Shown here: positions 6,472 to 14,689 of the stretch, in pieces
Layout: each line of letters starts with the position of its first letter
Numbering within the stretch: the first letter of the stretch is position 1
Origin: Streptomyces fructofermentans
Lineage (GTDB): Bacteria > Actinomycetota > Actinomycetes > Streptomycetales > Streptomycetaceae
Assembly: GCF_014651055.1 (NCBI RefSeq)
Contig: NZ_BMWD01000004.1
Coordinates: forward strand, 310,810 to 374,809
DNA: 64,000 nucleotides
Reading direction: 5' to 3'
Made by a program: the position numbers and the translations under genes
The notes under the pieces: generated by a model
Databases searched by the model: none
The model's input: the letters and a program-made list of their open reading frames with translations, nothing else
What the model was told of the DNA's origin: nothing

Positions 6472-8049
6472 TGGCAAATGTGGTTCGCGCAGGGCGAGCG
6501 TGATCCCGTTGTAGGTGATCACCTGTCGGCCGTACGCGTCACGGGGGCGAGTGCGGTTGAGTTGGGGAACGACGGACAGCAGATTGCGGCCGAACATCTG
6601 CTTCGTGCCGGGTCGCACGCCGTTGTCCTCGGACCACTCCCGCCACACGTTCCACAAGGCGTCCACGGGGACGCTGCACGTCGGACCGGTGGCACAGCGC
6701 TCGCGGACGAACGCGCTCGTTGGTGAGGCAGTGTCCTGCATGGTGGTGACTGCTTCGCGGCTGGACTGCGGTTCTGTGATCCGGCCGGTCTGCTGAAGTC
6801 GGGCGATGCCGTCGAGAGCCCAGTTCAGGATGCCGGGCATCTCCGTTGCGAGCCGGTCGGTGAGGGTGGTGTCTTCCTTGCCCAGCCATGAGACCCGCAT
6901 GTTGAGCAGGATGAACCGTTTGGCGATGACACCGGAGGAGTCACCGAAGTGCGGCAGCTCGTTGGACAGCAGCATCAGCCGAGTAGGCAGCTTGCCCGTC
7001 CACTGTTCGCGGTACTTGCGGTCCACGTCGATGGTGTCCTCGCCGGAGATCGTCAGTAGCCGCTCCACGACCTGGCTGTTGTCGCTGCCGGACAGCCGGG
7101 CATCGGAGATGACTGCGAGTGGCTTGCCGATCAGGGTGGACAGTCCGAAGTTCGTGCCGAGTCCGGCAAGCGTGGGTCCGGCGAGGTTCTCTTTGCCGAC
7201 CAGCTCTTTCAGCACGCGCGCGATGGTGCCTTTGCCGGAGCGGGACGGGCCGACGATCAGCATGACCTTTTGCTGGTCGGTGCGGCCGGACAGCACGTAG
7301 CCGAACCACTCCTGTAGGGCATTGATCGCGTCCAGGTCGTCAGGCCAGATCTGCCCCAGAAACCTCTCCCACGTGGGCGCGGTCGCAATCGGGTCGTAGG
7401 CGAAGGGGACGGAGACGAGGTTGAAGAAGTGCGGGCCGTGCGGGAGTAGGACACGGTCCCTGATCCTGAGCAGGCCGTTCGCGCATGCCACGATGGGGCC
7501 ACAGTCCTGCTCGCTCGGGTTGCCGTTGGTGTCGAGCCAGACCGGGGCGTCGGTACCGGTGGGCAGCAGGGTGATGGCTCCCATCGCGTCGAGAAGGTTG
7601 CTGATCTTCTGTTTGGTCGGTGCCCATTCCCGCGGCTCCGGCTGTTCGTCCTTGCCCGGCACGTAGAAGACTGCGTGTTCCAGGCGCCGGTACATCGAAG
7701 CGCGCAGTTGCGCCTCATCCAGCTCCCGCCAACTCGCGCCGTTCCAACGCATCCAGGAAGCGCGCCAGTGCCGGCAGACAAGTTGCCCGTCCTCGGTCTG
7801 CCAGTCAGGCAGCAGACGACGCGCGACTGCGAGCGGATTCGATGGCGCGGGCAGTTCCTCATCCTCGAACGCGTGAGGGCCCGTCGTGCTGTCCGTGGCC
7901 GCGTTCGGGTCAGGGCGAAGAGCAGTGCGGACGCCTTCGGCGACAACCTTCGGCGCGCTACGGCCAGACACGGGGTCGGTTGGTTCGGCGGGGCCGGACC
8001 CGGTGGGGGTGGGGATGCTTTTCAAGAGGGAGGCAGGGTGGTCGCTCAT
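6427..8049 (-). CDS. P4/D5-type phage-plasmid primase-helicase
   Basis: A 540-residue protein. A Pro/Ala-rich N-terminus is followed by the D5_N-like region (about 95-250) and a superfamily-3 helicase domain with Walker A VGPSRSGKGT, Walker B-like LAVISDARLSG, then DVDRKYREQWTGKLPTRLML and SNELPHFGDSSG (sensor region). This is the D5/P4 family that loads and unwinds at the element's replication origin. The ATG at 8049 overlaps the upstream prim-pol stop by 4 bp; the open frame continues upstream but only as prim-pol antisense-free overlap. Together with prim-pol it forms the replication module, replacing the RepSA type. Confidence 0.9.
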   Translation of the reverse strand: MSDHPASLLKSIPTPTGSGPAEPTDPVSGRSAPKVVAEGVRTALRPDPNAATDSTTGPHAFEDEELPAPSNPLAVARRLLPDWQTEDGQLVCRHWRASWMRWNGASWRELDEAQLRASMYRRLEHAVFYVPGKDEQPEPREWAPTKQKISNLLDAMGAITLLPTGTDAPVWLDTNGNPSEQDCGPIVACANGLLRIRDRVLLPHGPHFFNLVSVPFAYDPIATAPTWERFLGQIWPDDLDAINALQEWFGYVLSGRTDQQKVMLIVGPSRSGKGTIARVLKELVGKENLAGPTLAGLGTNFGLSTLIGKPLAVISDARLSGSDNSQVVERLLTISGEDTIDVDRKYREQWTGKLPTRLMLLSNELPHFGDSSGVIAKRFILLNMRVSWLGKEDTTLTDRLATEMPGILNWALDGIARLQQTGRITEPQSSREAVTTMQDTASPTSAFVRERCATGPTCSVPVDALWNVWREWSEDNGVRPGTKQMFGRNLLSVVPQLNRTRPRDAYGRQVITYNGITLALREPHLPESRLIDSQEPSECR

Positions 8050-8957
8050 GCGGCTGTCCTCGGGCGGCAGGTGCGGATGGACCAGTCCAGTGCGCTGCGG
8101 ATCGTGGTCCGGCACTCGGCCGCGGTGAGTCCGGCAGCCTCGCCCTCCCCTTGAAACGCGTCTTCGACCACGTGCCGAGGGATGTCGCCCCATGCAACGA
8201 AGCGGCCCATGGCGCGTGCGCTCTCCAGAAGCCGGACGTTACGGGTGCCCTCCGGCGCCTGCCGCACGTTCCTGCGCCCCCAGGTGAGGGCTGCTTCGGC
8301 GGCCCGTCCGGTGCGCGCCGTTGGCGTGAGCGGAGGCACGCACGGTGACGTGGTGGACGGGTGCGGTGGGATGAGCAGGGCGAGCAGCCCCGGGGGCAGG
8401 GGGTTGAGCAGTGCGGGGCCCTCGATCTCGTATGTCCTGCCGTCGACGACGCTGCCGGACGCGACGACGTATCCGCCCCACGCTCGGGTGTCGACCAGTG
8501 GGGCGAGGGTCCCGGCGGTGTTGTGCAGCCGTACCGCGGCGGGGGCGGTGAAATACAGATGCTGTCCGCCGCTCGCGGTCCGGATCGTGCGGGTGCGGGG
8601 GACGGGCTGTCCGGTGCGCTCGCAGAGCGCCTCAAAGGTCGCCGCGCCGCAAGGCGCGTCCGCACTGCCGTTGCCGTTGTCCTGATCTTTGGGCATGTCC
8701 AGGTCGATGACGATCAGCCCGGACGGACCGGTCGCGATGCCGACGTTGAACGGGGCCCGCGACCATGCGGCACGGATGCGGTCCGGGTCGTTCGTGGCGC
8801 GTGCTTCCCACTTGCGGTGTCCGCTCGCGCACGGGCCGGTACGGGCGCACGCCTGCTCGCTGTGCAGGGCAGGCCGCTTCGTGCTCGGTCGGAGCGGGAA
8901 GACGTGCCAGCCGCGCGCGGCGGCGCTTAGAGCAGCGTTCAGGAGAGGGGTGTTCAT
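8046..8957 (-). CDS. Bifunctional DNA primase/polymerase (prim-pol)
   Basis: A 303-residue archaeo-eukaryotic-type primase-polymerase. Motifs seen: the N-terminal WHVFPLRPSTKRPAL, the catalytic acidic pair in LIVIDLDMPKD (about residues 79-89), the His motif SGGQHLYFTAP, and the following GYVVASGSVV strand. The enzyme makes primers for replication of the excised element. Four-base ATGA overlaps with both the upstream methyltransferase and the downstream helicase indicate one translationally coupled operon. Confidence 0.92.
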   Translation of the reverse strand: MNTPLLNAALSAAARGWHVFPLRPSTKRPALHSEQACARTGPCASGHRKWEARATNDPDRIRAAWSRAPFNVGIATGPSGLIVIDLDMPKDQDNGNGSADAPCGAATFEALCERTGQPVPRTRTIRTASGGQHLYFTAPAAVRLHNTAGTLAPLVDTRAWGGYVVASGSVVDGRTYEIEGPALLNPLPPGLLALLIPPHPSTTSPCVPPLTPTARTGRAAEAALTWGRRNVRQAPEGTRNVRLLESARAMGRFVAWGDIPRHVVEDAFQGEGEAAGLTAAECRTTIRSALDWSIRTCRPRTAA

Positions 8958-9649
8958 GCCGCCGCCCCCAGTTCGGGCACGGGCGCCGTGGCGAGGAAGG
9001 CGCGGCCGATCCACTCCGTGTACGCGGGTGGGATGCACTCGCGGATGCCCTCGCGGGTCATCCACGGCACGCCCATGACGCGGCGGGCGAGGGGGACGCC
9101 GGAGAAGTTGCCGACGTACTGCCCGTAGTGGCCGGGCGGGACGGGGCGGCCCATCTTCGCCTGAGGCGCCATGTGGGCGGGGTGCGGGAGCTGTTCGAGA
9201 GTGAAGCTTCCGCCGGGCTCAAAGTGCCGGTGCCGGTAGGTCTCCAGGCTGAACATGGGCCCGCAGAGCATCACGGGCTGACGGAGTTTGGGGAGTGCTC
9301 CCCGTACGTTCTCGATCACCCACGGGCGCCCGGTGGTTTCCAGGGCGGTGCGGGTGGGGTCGATGAGGTCGGGGTGGGTGTTGCCGTGCAGGCGCTGGCA
9401 GTCGCTGTCGAGCTGGCAGGGGGGTGAGGTGTGGATGAAGTCGAACTCGGCTCCGTGCTCGCGGATGAACGCGACTGCGTCGCCCTGGATGAACCGGTAG
9501 GGGTAGAGGGGCTGGGGGTCGATGTCGATGCCGGTCACGTCGAATCCGGCGTCGTCGTAGCCCTTGCCTGCCCCGCCCTGTCGGCAGAACGCATCCAGCA
9601 GCCGCGGCCGATGGCCGCGTGCTCGCCGGATCATGGTGGGTTGGGTCAT
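8954..9649 (-). CDS. DNA (cytosine-5) methyltransferase-like protein
   Basis: A 231-residue SAM-dependent DNA methylase. Motif I LLDAFCRQGGAGKGYDDAG (about 17-35) is followed by GIDIDPQP, motif IV with the catalytic Cys TSPPCQ (76-79), and motif VI VIENVRG (about 112-118). The target-recognition region is short, as in phage and plasmid solitary methylases. No cognate restriction enzyme lies beside it, so it probably modifies the element to escape host restriction during transfer or marks its own DNA. It overlaps prim-pol by 4 bp. Confidence 0.88.
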   Translation of the reverse strand: MTQPTMIRRARGHRPRLLDAFCRQGGAGKGYDDAGFDVTGIDIDPQPLYPYRFIQGDAVAFIREHGAEFDFIHTSPPCQLDSDCQRLHGNTHPDLIDPTRTALETTGRPWVIENVRGALPKLRQPVMLCGPMFSLETYRHRHFEPGGSFTLEQLPHPAHMAPQAKMGRPVPPGHYGQYVGNFSGVPLARRVMGVPWMTREGIRECIPPAYTEWIGRAFLATAPVPELGAAA

Positions 9650-9688
9650 GCTGGATGTCTCCAGTTCCTTTGATGGATGCTGGCTGAC

Positions 9689-9731
9689 AAGGGCGGCCCC
9701 GGTTCTTTGGCGAGATGCGGGGGCCGCCCTT
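9689..9731 (-). terminator. Stem-loop upstream of the methyltransferase gene
   Basis: AAGGGCGGCCCC (9689-9700) and GGGGCCGCCCTT (9720-9731) form a perfect 12-bp stem with a 19-nt loop. It lies between the small membrane protein gene and the methyltransferase on the minus strand and may separate the transfer and replication transcripts. Confidence 0.6.
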
Positions 9732-9738
9732 GGCGTAG

Positions 9739-10050
9739 CTAGAGGTGCCTAGTGCGGGCGAGCCGGAGGGTGATCCCTCCGAATCCGATGGGCCCGGCAG
9801 CGCCAGCGATGACGGTCACGGTGTGGGCGGCGGCATCGAGCAGCGCGCACACCGCGACGACCAGCCCCCAGCCCCCGAGCGCGGCGGCTCCGGCGATAGC
9901 GAGCGGGATCAGGACCCTGCGCCACGGGACGCCGTTCGGGTCGGTGGTCTGCACGACGATGACGACCGGTGCCCCGGTGGCTTCGGCACGGCGGTAGGCG
10001 TCTGCGGGGACGTGCGGGGCGATGATCCCCGGCGGGTCGCGGTAGGTCAT
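9739..10050 (-). CDS. Small membrane protein, element hypothetical
   Basis: A 103-residue protein. An N-terminal cytoplasmic part (MTYRDPPGIIAPHVPADAY...) is followed by two predicted transmembrane helices, about 48-70 (LIPLAIAGAAALGGWGLVVA) and about 72-94 (TVTVIAGAAGPIGFGG), with a basic C-terminus. I do not recognise a named family, although small membrane proteins at this position are common in AICEs. It lies between the candidate clt and the replication genes. Confidence 0.65.
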   Translation of the reverse strand: MTYRDPPGIIAPHVPADAYRRAEATGAPVVIVVQTTDPNGVPWRRVLIPLAIAGAAALGGWGLVVAVCALLDAAAHTVTVIAGAAGPIGFGGITLRLARTRHL

Positions 10051-10115
10051 TCGGGCCTTCCTCAGGTGAGGCGCGCGCCTGTGTCCGCAGGGGCTGCGGG
10101 GGCGCGTGCGGGTGG

Positions 10116-10213
10116 GGTGTCAGGCGGGTGTCAGAGCCGGGTGTCAGGGCGCGTGACACCTGCGCCTGCCTAGGGGTTTGGGTGTCACGGGGTCGTGACG
10201 GTGTCAGGTGTCA
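10116..10213. repeat. GGTGTCA repeat cluster, candidate clt / TraB recognition sites
   Basis: The heptamer GGTGTCA occurs six times in one orientation (10116, 10127, 10140, 10181, 10200 and 10207 as starts) and once inverted (TGACACC, 10154-10160) within 98 bp. The last copy covers the traB stop codon, and a near-copy (GCTGTCA) lies just inside the gene. In Streptomyces conjugative plasmids the cis-acting transfer locus clt lies beside traB and carries short repeats read by the TraB C-terminal winged helix. The heptamer differs from the published pSVH1 type, so assignment rests on position and arrangement. Confidence 0.65.
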
Positions 10214-12307
10214 CGCGGCTGTCAGGGACGGCACGATGCGCCACCGGCCGGTGGTGTTCGTCGGCGCGAGTCGACCCTCCGCGGCTGCCTCCGCGAGCTT
10301 CTTGGACACCCACGGGCGGGAGAGGTTGTGGCGCTCGCACCAGTCGGACAGATCCTTGGGACCGATGATCATCTGTCCGTTCTGTTCGAACTCCGCGAGC
10401 GCCTCCGCGAGCAACCGGCGGGCCTCTTCCCCCTTCGGCTTGCGGCCGGTGCCCTCTCCGAAGATCGGGGCATCGTCTCCGTCCTGCGCTGCGGGGAGTT
10501 CGTCCTCGGGGTCGATCTGCTCGTCCTCGGGGTCGAGCGGCTGCCTCTCGTCCACGTCGTCGTCCTCCGGCCCGGTCGTCGCCGGCCCGGAGGACGGTCC
10601 GCTCTGCTGGTCGTCCCCGGCGACCGGCCGGCCGCCGTAGGCGTTGCCCGCGATGGATGCGGCGGCTCCGGCGGTGATCGGGTCGGCAATCGCGCCGTTG
10701 CGCTGTGCCCACGCGGCGACGACTTCCATGAGGGACACCGACCGGTGGGTGAAGGCGCGGGTGCGCCCCGGGGAGGCGTAACGGTCCTCGGGCACGCCCG
10801 TGCTCACGAGGTAGCAGTAACCGGGCTTGCGGTTGCCCCACGCTCCCGGGTGCGCGCCCGCATCGAGCACACGGTCCGGGAGGGAGAACCCTTCGTCGCG
10901 GGGGTCGCAGCCGAGTGCGATCACGGACGGCAGGGCCGCGCGGGTGCTGGTGGACATCTGGTCGTAGGAGGGGCGTTGCAGGGAGACGATCAGGGAGACC
11001 CCCGCGGAGCGGGCCTCTTGCGTGATCCCGGTGAACGCGTCGTCCCCCAGCGCCCGCAGGGTGCTTGCGGCCTCTTCCATCCAGGCCACGAGGAACGGCA
11101 TCCCGGGGCAGCCGCACGCGGTGCCGTCCGGCCGGCAGGAGTGCTGGGGGTCGTTCTGCTGCTGTGCTGCCTGCGGGAGCCACTGCCGGTAGGAGTGCTG
11201 TCCGAGCCAGCGCGTGCGGGCGGGGATGACTTCCTGCAAGGCTTCCACCATGACCTCGGTGGGGGTGCCGCCCTCGGCTGCCCAGTCGATGCCGGGGAGC
11301 AGGGGGCGGAAGTCCTGGAACATCTTCGGGTCGGACAGCCACAGCAGCACGTCCGAACGGGAAAGGATCTCCGTCTGGAGATTGAGGGCAGTGTCGCCCT
11401 TGCCGGAGCCGGAGCCGCCCGCGATGAGGACATGGGTGCCGTTGCGGCCCGTCTGCGGGTCGCCGGGCAGCCACAGGTGCATCGGAGCGCCGTCGTCGTA
11501 GCGGCCGATCACGAGCGGCTCCGCGATCGAGCCCCCGAGGTTCGAGGGCCCGTCGTATTCGACGACCTCGGCAAGCATGTCCTCGGGGACGATGACCAGG
11601 TCCCCGCGGCGGTTGGAGTCCGGGTCGGGCTGGTAGCGCACCGCGGAGACGGGCAGGTCCAGCGCGGACGCGAGCAGCCCGAGCGCCTTCGTCACGTCGT
11701 CGTTGGTCTGCTCCCCCGCAGCGAGCGCAATCGGCGCGGTCACCCGGTTCGGCTCCACCTTCGCCGCGCCGATCTGCGCACGGGCCAGCCCGATCTTCTC
11801 CAACAGGCCCTTGTCACCGCCCTGCCCACTCGCCTCCCCATCCGGGGTGCGCAGGATCAGGCGCACGTTCCACGACAGGGCGACCACCGGCCCGCCCATC
11901 AGGTACAGGTCGTCCAAAGGTCCGGCGAGCGGTCCGGCGAGGCATGCCCCGGTCACCCACGCGGAACCCGCGGCCACGGTGATCGCGGAGTGCAGCCGGC
12001 GCTGAGCGGACGTGTTGCGGCCGACCCACCAGGTGACGCCCGTCAAGGCGACGGAGGCGAGGGTGAGGCCGACTCCGGCCGGAGCGCTCTCCCCCCACCG
12101 CCAGTTGCCGAGCGCGCCCGCGACACCGGCCGCGCCGACTCCCAGCCACGGCGGAAGATGCGGCTTGGCCCGGTTGAGGAGGTACGCGCCGATCCCGCCG
12201 CCGGAGCCCTGTCCGGGAAGCAGACCCTCGCCGCGGTAGTCGGCGACGATGCCGTCGCCGAGGTAGTCGGTGTGCCGCGCGCGGCCACCGCTGCTGTTCC
12301 TTGCCAT
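10211..12307 (-). CDS. traB: TraB/FtsK-type conjugal DNA translocase
   Basis: A 698-residue translocase that moves double-stranded element DNA between mycelial cells. N-terminal membrane segments lie at about 52-68, 80-96 and 112-150. The FtsK/SpoIIIE motor has Walker A GGSGSGKGD (about 297-305), then LLWLSDPKMF and Walker B FLVAWMEEA (about 405-413). An acidic linker (PEDDDVDERQPLDPEDEQ) precedes a C-terminal winged helix (about 625-690: GPKDLSDWCERHNLSRPWVS). I chose the ATG at 12307 because GGAGG lies 7 nt upstream; a TTG two codons earlier is too close to it. It ends within the GGTGTCA cluster. Confidence 0.92.
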   Translation of the reverse strand: MARNSSGGRARHTDYLGDGIVADYRGEGLLPGQGSGGGIGAYLLNRAKPHLPPWLGVGAAGVAGALGNWRWGESAPAGVGLTLASVALTGVTWWVGRNTSAQRRLHSAITVAAGSAWVTGACLAGPLAGPLDDLYLMGGPVVALSWNVRLILRTPDGEASGQGGDKGLLEKIGLARAQIGAAKVEPNRVTAPIALAAGEQTNDDVTKALGLLASALDLPVSAVRYQPDPDSNRRGDLVIVPEDMLAEVVEYDGPSNLGGSIAEPLVIGRYDDGAPMHLWLPGDPQTGRNGTHVLIAGGSGSGKGDTALNLQTEILSRSDVLLWLSDPKMFQDFRPLLPGIDWAAEGGTPTEVMVEALQEVIPARTRWLGQHSYRQWLPQAAQQQNDPQHSCRPDGTACGCPGMPFLVAWMEEAASTLRALGDDAFTGITQEARSAGVSLIVSLQRPSYDQMSTSTRAALPSVIALGCDPRDEGFSLPDRVLDAGAHPGAWGNRKPGYCYLVSTGVPEDRYASPGRTRAFTHRSVSLMEVVAAWAQRNGAIADPITAGAAASIAGNAYGGRPVAGDDQQSGPSSGPATTGPEDDDVDERQPLDPEDEQIDPEDELPAAQDGDDAPIFGEGTGRKPKGEEARRLLAEALAEFEQNGQMIIGPKDLSDWCERHNLSRPWVSKKLAEAAAEGRLAPTNTTGRWRIVPSLTAA

Positions 12308-12319
12308 GGTCAACCCTCC

Positions 12320-12904
12320 TTACTGCTGGGACCAGTCGATGACGGGCGCCTGCGGCTTGCGGGCCCGGTGGCGGACGCGGTTGATCTCTTCCTCGTACTC
12401 CTGCTGGAACGTCGCGTACGCCGCAGCCGCGCTCTTGGCCGCGTGGCGCAGGTCGTCGGAGGCGCGGCGCATCTTGCGCGACACCTTCGCCGCACGCAGG
12501 CGGGAGCCGAACGCGCGTCCCTCCGGGTCCGGCACCGCCGCGAGCACCCCGTTCAAAATCTCCGCACCCATGGCCACCTCGATGGACAGAGTCACGGCAG
12601 CCGCGCGCAGGGTGTTGCAGTAGTTGCGAATCAAGGCAGGGGAACTGAAGTCCGGAGCGGGGAGCAGGGTCTCGTGCCCGCGCCGGCTGCCGGAGCTACG
12701 GCCCCGGTTGTTGTTCACGGTGATGTTGACGGGCGGGACGAACGAGCCGCCCACCGCACCGACGAACCCTCCGACCGCAGCCCCCGCGTTGGTGAACTTG
12801 TTGGACTTGGCGCCGGTGTTGGCGTTCACGCGCGGCCGGGCCGCGTGCTGCGCCTGCCGATAGGCCCGGTTGTTGGCCCGGTTCGCGGATCCGTTGTCTG
12901 CCAT
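12320..12904 (-). CDS. Transfer-region hypothetical protein
   Basis: A 194-residue protein with an Asn/Arg/Ala-rich N-terminus, a Gly/Val hydrophobic stretch at about 38-60 (AGAAVGGFVGAVGGSFVPPV), an NITVNNNRGR segment, and a helical, charged C-terminal half (SRKMRRASDDLRHAAKSAA, FQQEYEEEINRVRHRARK) that could be a coiled coil. It lies 12 bp upstream of traB in the same operon and is probably a transfer or spread accessory protein. I cannot name its family. Confidence 0.6.
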   Translation of the reverse strand: MADNGSANRANNRAYRQAQHAARPRVNANTGAKSNKFTNAGAAVGGFVGAVGGSFVPPVNITVNNNRGRSSGSRRGHETLLPAPDFSSPALIRNYCNTLRAAAVTLSIEVAMGAEILNGVLAAVPDPEGRAFGSRLRAAKVSRKMRRASDDLRHAAKSAAAAYATFQQEYEEEINRVRHRARKPQAPVIDWSQQ

Positions 12905-12921
12905 GCGGTCATCTCCTTAGG

Positions 12922-13386
12922 TCAGTGGGTGCGGCGGACGATGAACCATGCGGTTTGCGTGCCGAGCAGGATCAGCAGCCACCAGACCTCCAGCGGACCG
13001 GCGAGCGGGCCGGCCGCGACCGCGAGCGCCGTCCATCCCCCGGCGAGAGCGGAGACGGCCGCGAGCGTGATCCGCCACGCGAGCGCCGATCCGTCGGCGG
13101 GGTGGCGGCGCTGGACGAGGGCGAACCAGACGAGGGGCGCGAGCGCGGCCGGGGCGAGCACGAGAGCCGCCCACCACGCGAGCGTGTGGAGTACGGCGGT
13201 GAGCACGAACGCCAGTAACGCCAGCCCGGTGGGGGCGAGTGCACGGCGGTGGTCCCACACGAGCAGCGCGAGCGCGGAGGCCGCGCGCCCGGTCAGTGAG
13301 TGCCGGTGTTCCGGCACGACGACGATGTACGGCTGCCGTCCGCGGCCACGTTGGCGCGGGATACGGACGGTTTTCGGGCTGGCCAT
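12922..13386 (-). CDS. Spd-like plasmid-spread membrane protein
   Basis: A 154-residue integral membrane protein: basic N-terminus, then about four transmembrane helices (about 48-66, 68-88, 101-122 and 130-147). The last two helices are linked by AAGPLAGPLEVWW and end TAWFIVRR. The same GPLAGPL pattern followed by a helix and Trp-x-x-x-Arg occurs in the TraB N-terminal membrane region, which suggests common ancestry. Spd proteins help spread transferred DNA along the recipient mycelium. It is 17 bp upstream of the preceding transfer gene. Confidence 0.65.
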   Translation of the reverse strand: MASPKTVRIPRQRGRGRQPYIVVVPEHRHSLTGRAASALALLVWDHRRALAPTGLALLAFVLTAVLHTLAWWAALVLAPAALAPLVWFALVQRRHPADGSALAWRITLAAVSALAGGWTALAVAAGPLAGPLEVWWLLILLGTQTAWFIVRRTH

Positions 13387-13419
13387 GAAAGGCCCCTTCC
13401 AGGCTGGATGATGGGGTGT

Positions 13420-13802
13420 TCAGGCGGCGCGCTGTTCGTCGTCGGGGTAGGCACAGGGCACGCACACGCCGAGCGAGGTGGGGATGACGTATCCGGCATC
13501 CCGTCGGCACTGCGGGCAGGTGCGGCGCGCGGTGTTGGCCTTGTCGAGTGCGGCCCGTTTCGCCGGCGTCATCGGGCGAACGGGCTTGGCGCAGTCGAGG
13601 CGGTAGAGGTAGGCGACCAGCGGGCCGCGCCGGTAGCGCGGACGCAAAACCTGCCCGGCGACCGGCTGACCACCCGGACGCAGGCCACGGGCACGGAGCT
13701 GCCGGCGGGTGGCGTAACCGTCAGGGGCGCCCGCCACGGGAAGGTAGGGATCCCGTGGCGGGCGCCGTTGGGGTCAAAGCACTTGGCGTAGGAGTACGAC
13801 AT
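13420..13802 (-). pseudogene. RRQRL motif-containing zinc-binding protein, frameshifted
   Basis: The N-terminal part (13802 down to about 13735) reads MSYSYAKCFDPNGARHGIPTF then PWR. The C-terminal part (13737-13420) reads GAPDGYATRRQLRARGLRPG through VAYLYRLDCAKPVRPMTP to the zinc pairs CPQC and CVPC. These are the two halves of one RRQRL-family protein, common in AICE transfer regions, but they lie in different frames. The total length is one base short of a whole number of codons; adding one G in the GGG around 13733 would give the expected PWRGAPDGYATRR. A GTG at 13737 opens the second half but has no ribosome-binding site. It could be a pseudogene, a sequencing error or, less likely, a frameshifting site. 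Confidence 0.65.
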
Positions 13803-13819
13803 GGGAGCCGTCCTCCCGT

Positions 13820-14689
13820 TCAGCCGGTGAGCGCGGTCGGGAGGTCTGCGAGGTGCGGCTCACGGGCTTTGACCCGTCCGCGCGCGGTGCGGGCCGTCGA
13901 CTCCGACGCACCCAGCCCCGCCGCGGCCATCGCCTGCGTCATGCGGGCCGTGCTCGGCTGCGTGAAATCCGTGCCGTACAGGGCGCGCACCAACTGATCC
14001 ACGCGGTTCGGGTAGACCACCGGGGCGCACAGGTCGACGGGCGTCGACGCGGCGTCGACGGGGACCGGGGCAGGGGTGACGGGCGTCGACGCAACCTCCA
14101 CAGCCACCGGCACGGCCACAGCCGCAGGCACCGGGGCAGCCGGCGGGGCGGTCGGGCGGTCGACGCTCACCATGACGGGCGTCGAGGGTGCGTCGACGTC
14201 CGTCGGCGGCGGGTTGACGCCCGTCGACGCACGGCGGGCAAGGTAGGCGTGCACCTGCCGCATCAACGCACCGAACGCCAGCAGCGCGGCCACCGGAGGC
14301 ACCGCGGCCACCACATAGTTCAGGGCCCCGGCACCCTCACCGACACCCGCCACATTCAACGCGATAGAGGCCCCGTCACCTGCGGTGACCAGGCCAATCG
14401 CCCACCAGTCCACCCTGTGGGCGAGCGAGGCACGCAGGATCAGCAACTCACCGATCACGATGAATAGATCCACCGTGGCCGGCCACGCCCACGACCGGGC
14501 AACCGCCTCTTGCATGCCGTGACGCGCGGCGACTTCCTGCAAATGCTCGTAGGAGAGCCAGAACGCCACTGCCGTCAGGAGCACCGTGAGCACGGCCGCG
14601 AGCGCGGTGATCGCGTGGTCCACCGCGGCGGGCGTCGACGCGGTTTCGACGGGCGTCAACGACGCGTCGACGCGGGCCGGAGCACTCAT
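13820..14689 (-). CDS. DUF2637 membrane protein (SpdB2-like)
   Basis: A 289-residue protein. Four transmembrane helices (about 27-47, 66-85, 93-112 and 118-140) form the DUF2637 domain; AWPATVDLFIVIGELLILRA and VDWWAIGLVTAGDGASIALN are characteristic. A long Pro/Val/Ala linker (about 155-235) carries repeated VDAPSTPV-like octapeptides, and the C-terminus (QLVRALYGTDFTQPSTARMT...) resembles a helix-turn-helix. DUF2637 proteins sit in Streptomyces conjugative elements and are annotated SpdB2 or transfer-associated. The ATG at 14689 overlaps the upstream stop by 4 bp. Confidence 0.82.
   Translation of the reverse strand: MSAPARVDASLTPVETASTPAAVDHAITALAAVLTVLLTAVAFWLSYEHLQEVAARHGMQEAVARSWAWPATVDLFIVIGELLILRASLAHRVDWWAIGLVTAGDGASIALNVAGVGEGAGALNYVVAAVPPVAALLAFGALMRQVHAYLARRASTGVNPPPTDVDAPSTPVMVSVDRPTAPPAAPVPAAVAVPVAVEVASTPVTPAPVPVDAASTPVDLCAPVVYPNRVDQLVRALYGTDFTQPSTARMTQAMAAAGLGASESTARTARGRVKAREPHLADLPTALTG

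Noticed and set aside
10116..10213. CRISPR-like array
   Set aside because: Units are 7 bp with irregular spacing and one inverted copy; no cas genes.
13420..13737. Independent 105-residue gene starting at GTG 13737
   Set aside because: No ribosome-binding site, and the missing family N-terminus is encoded directly upstream in another frame.
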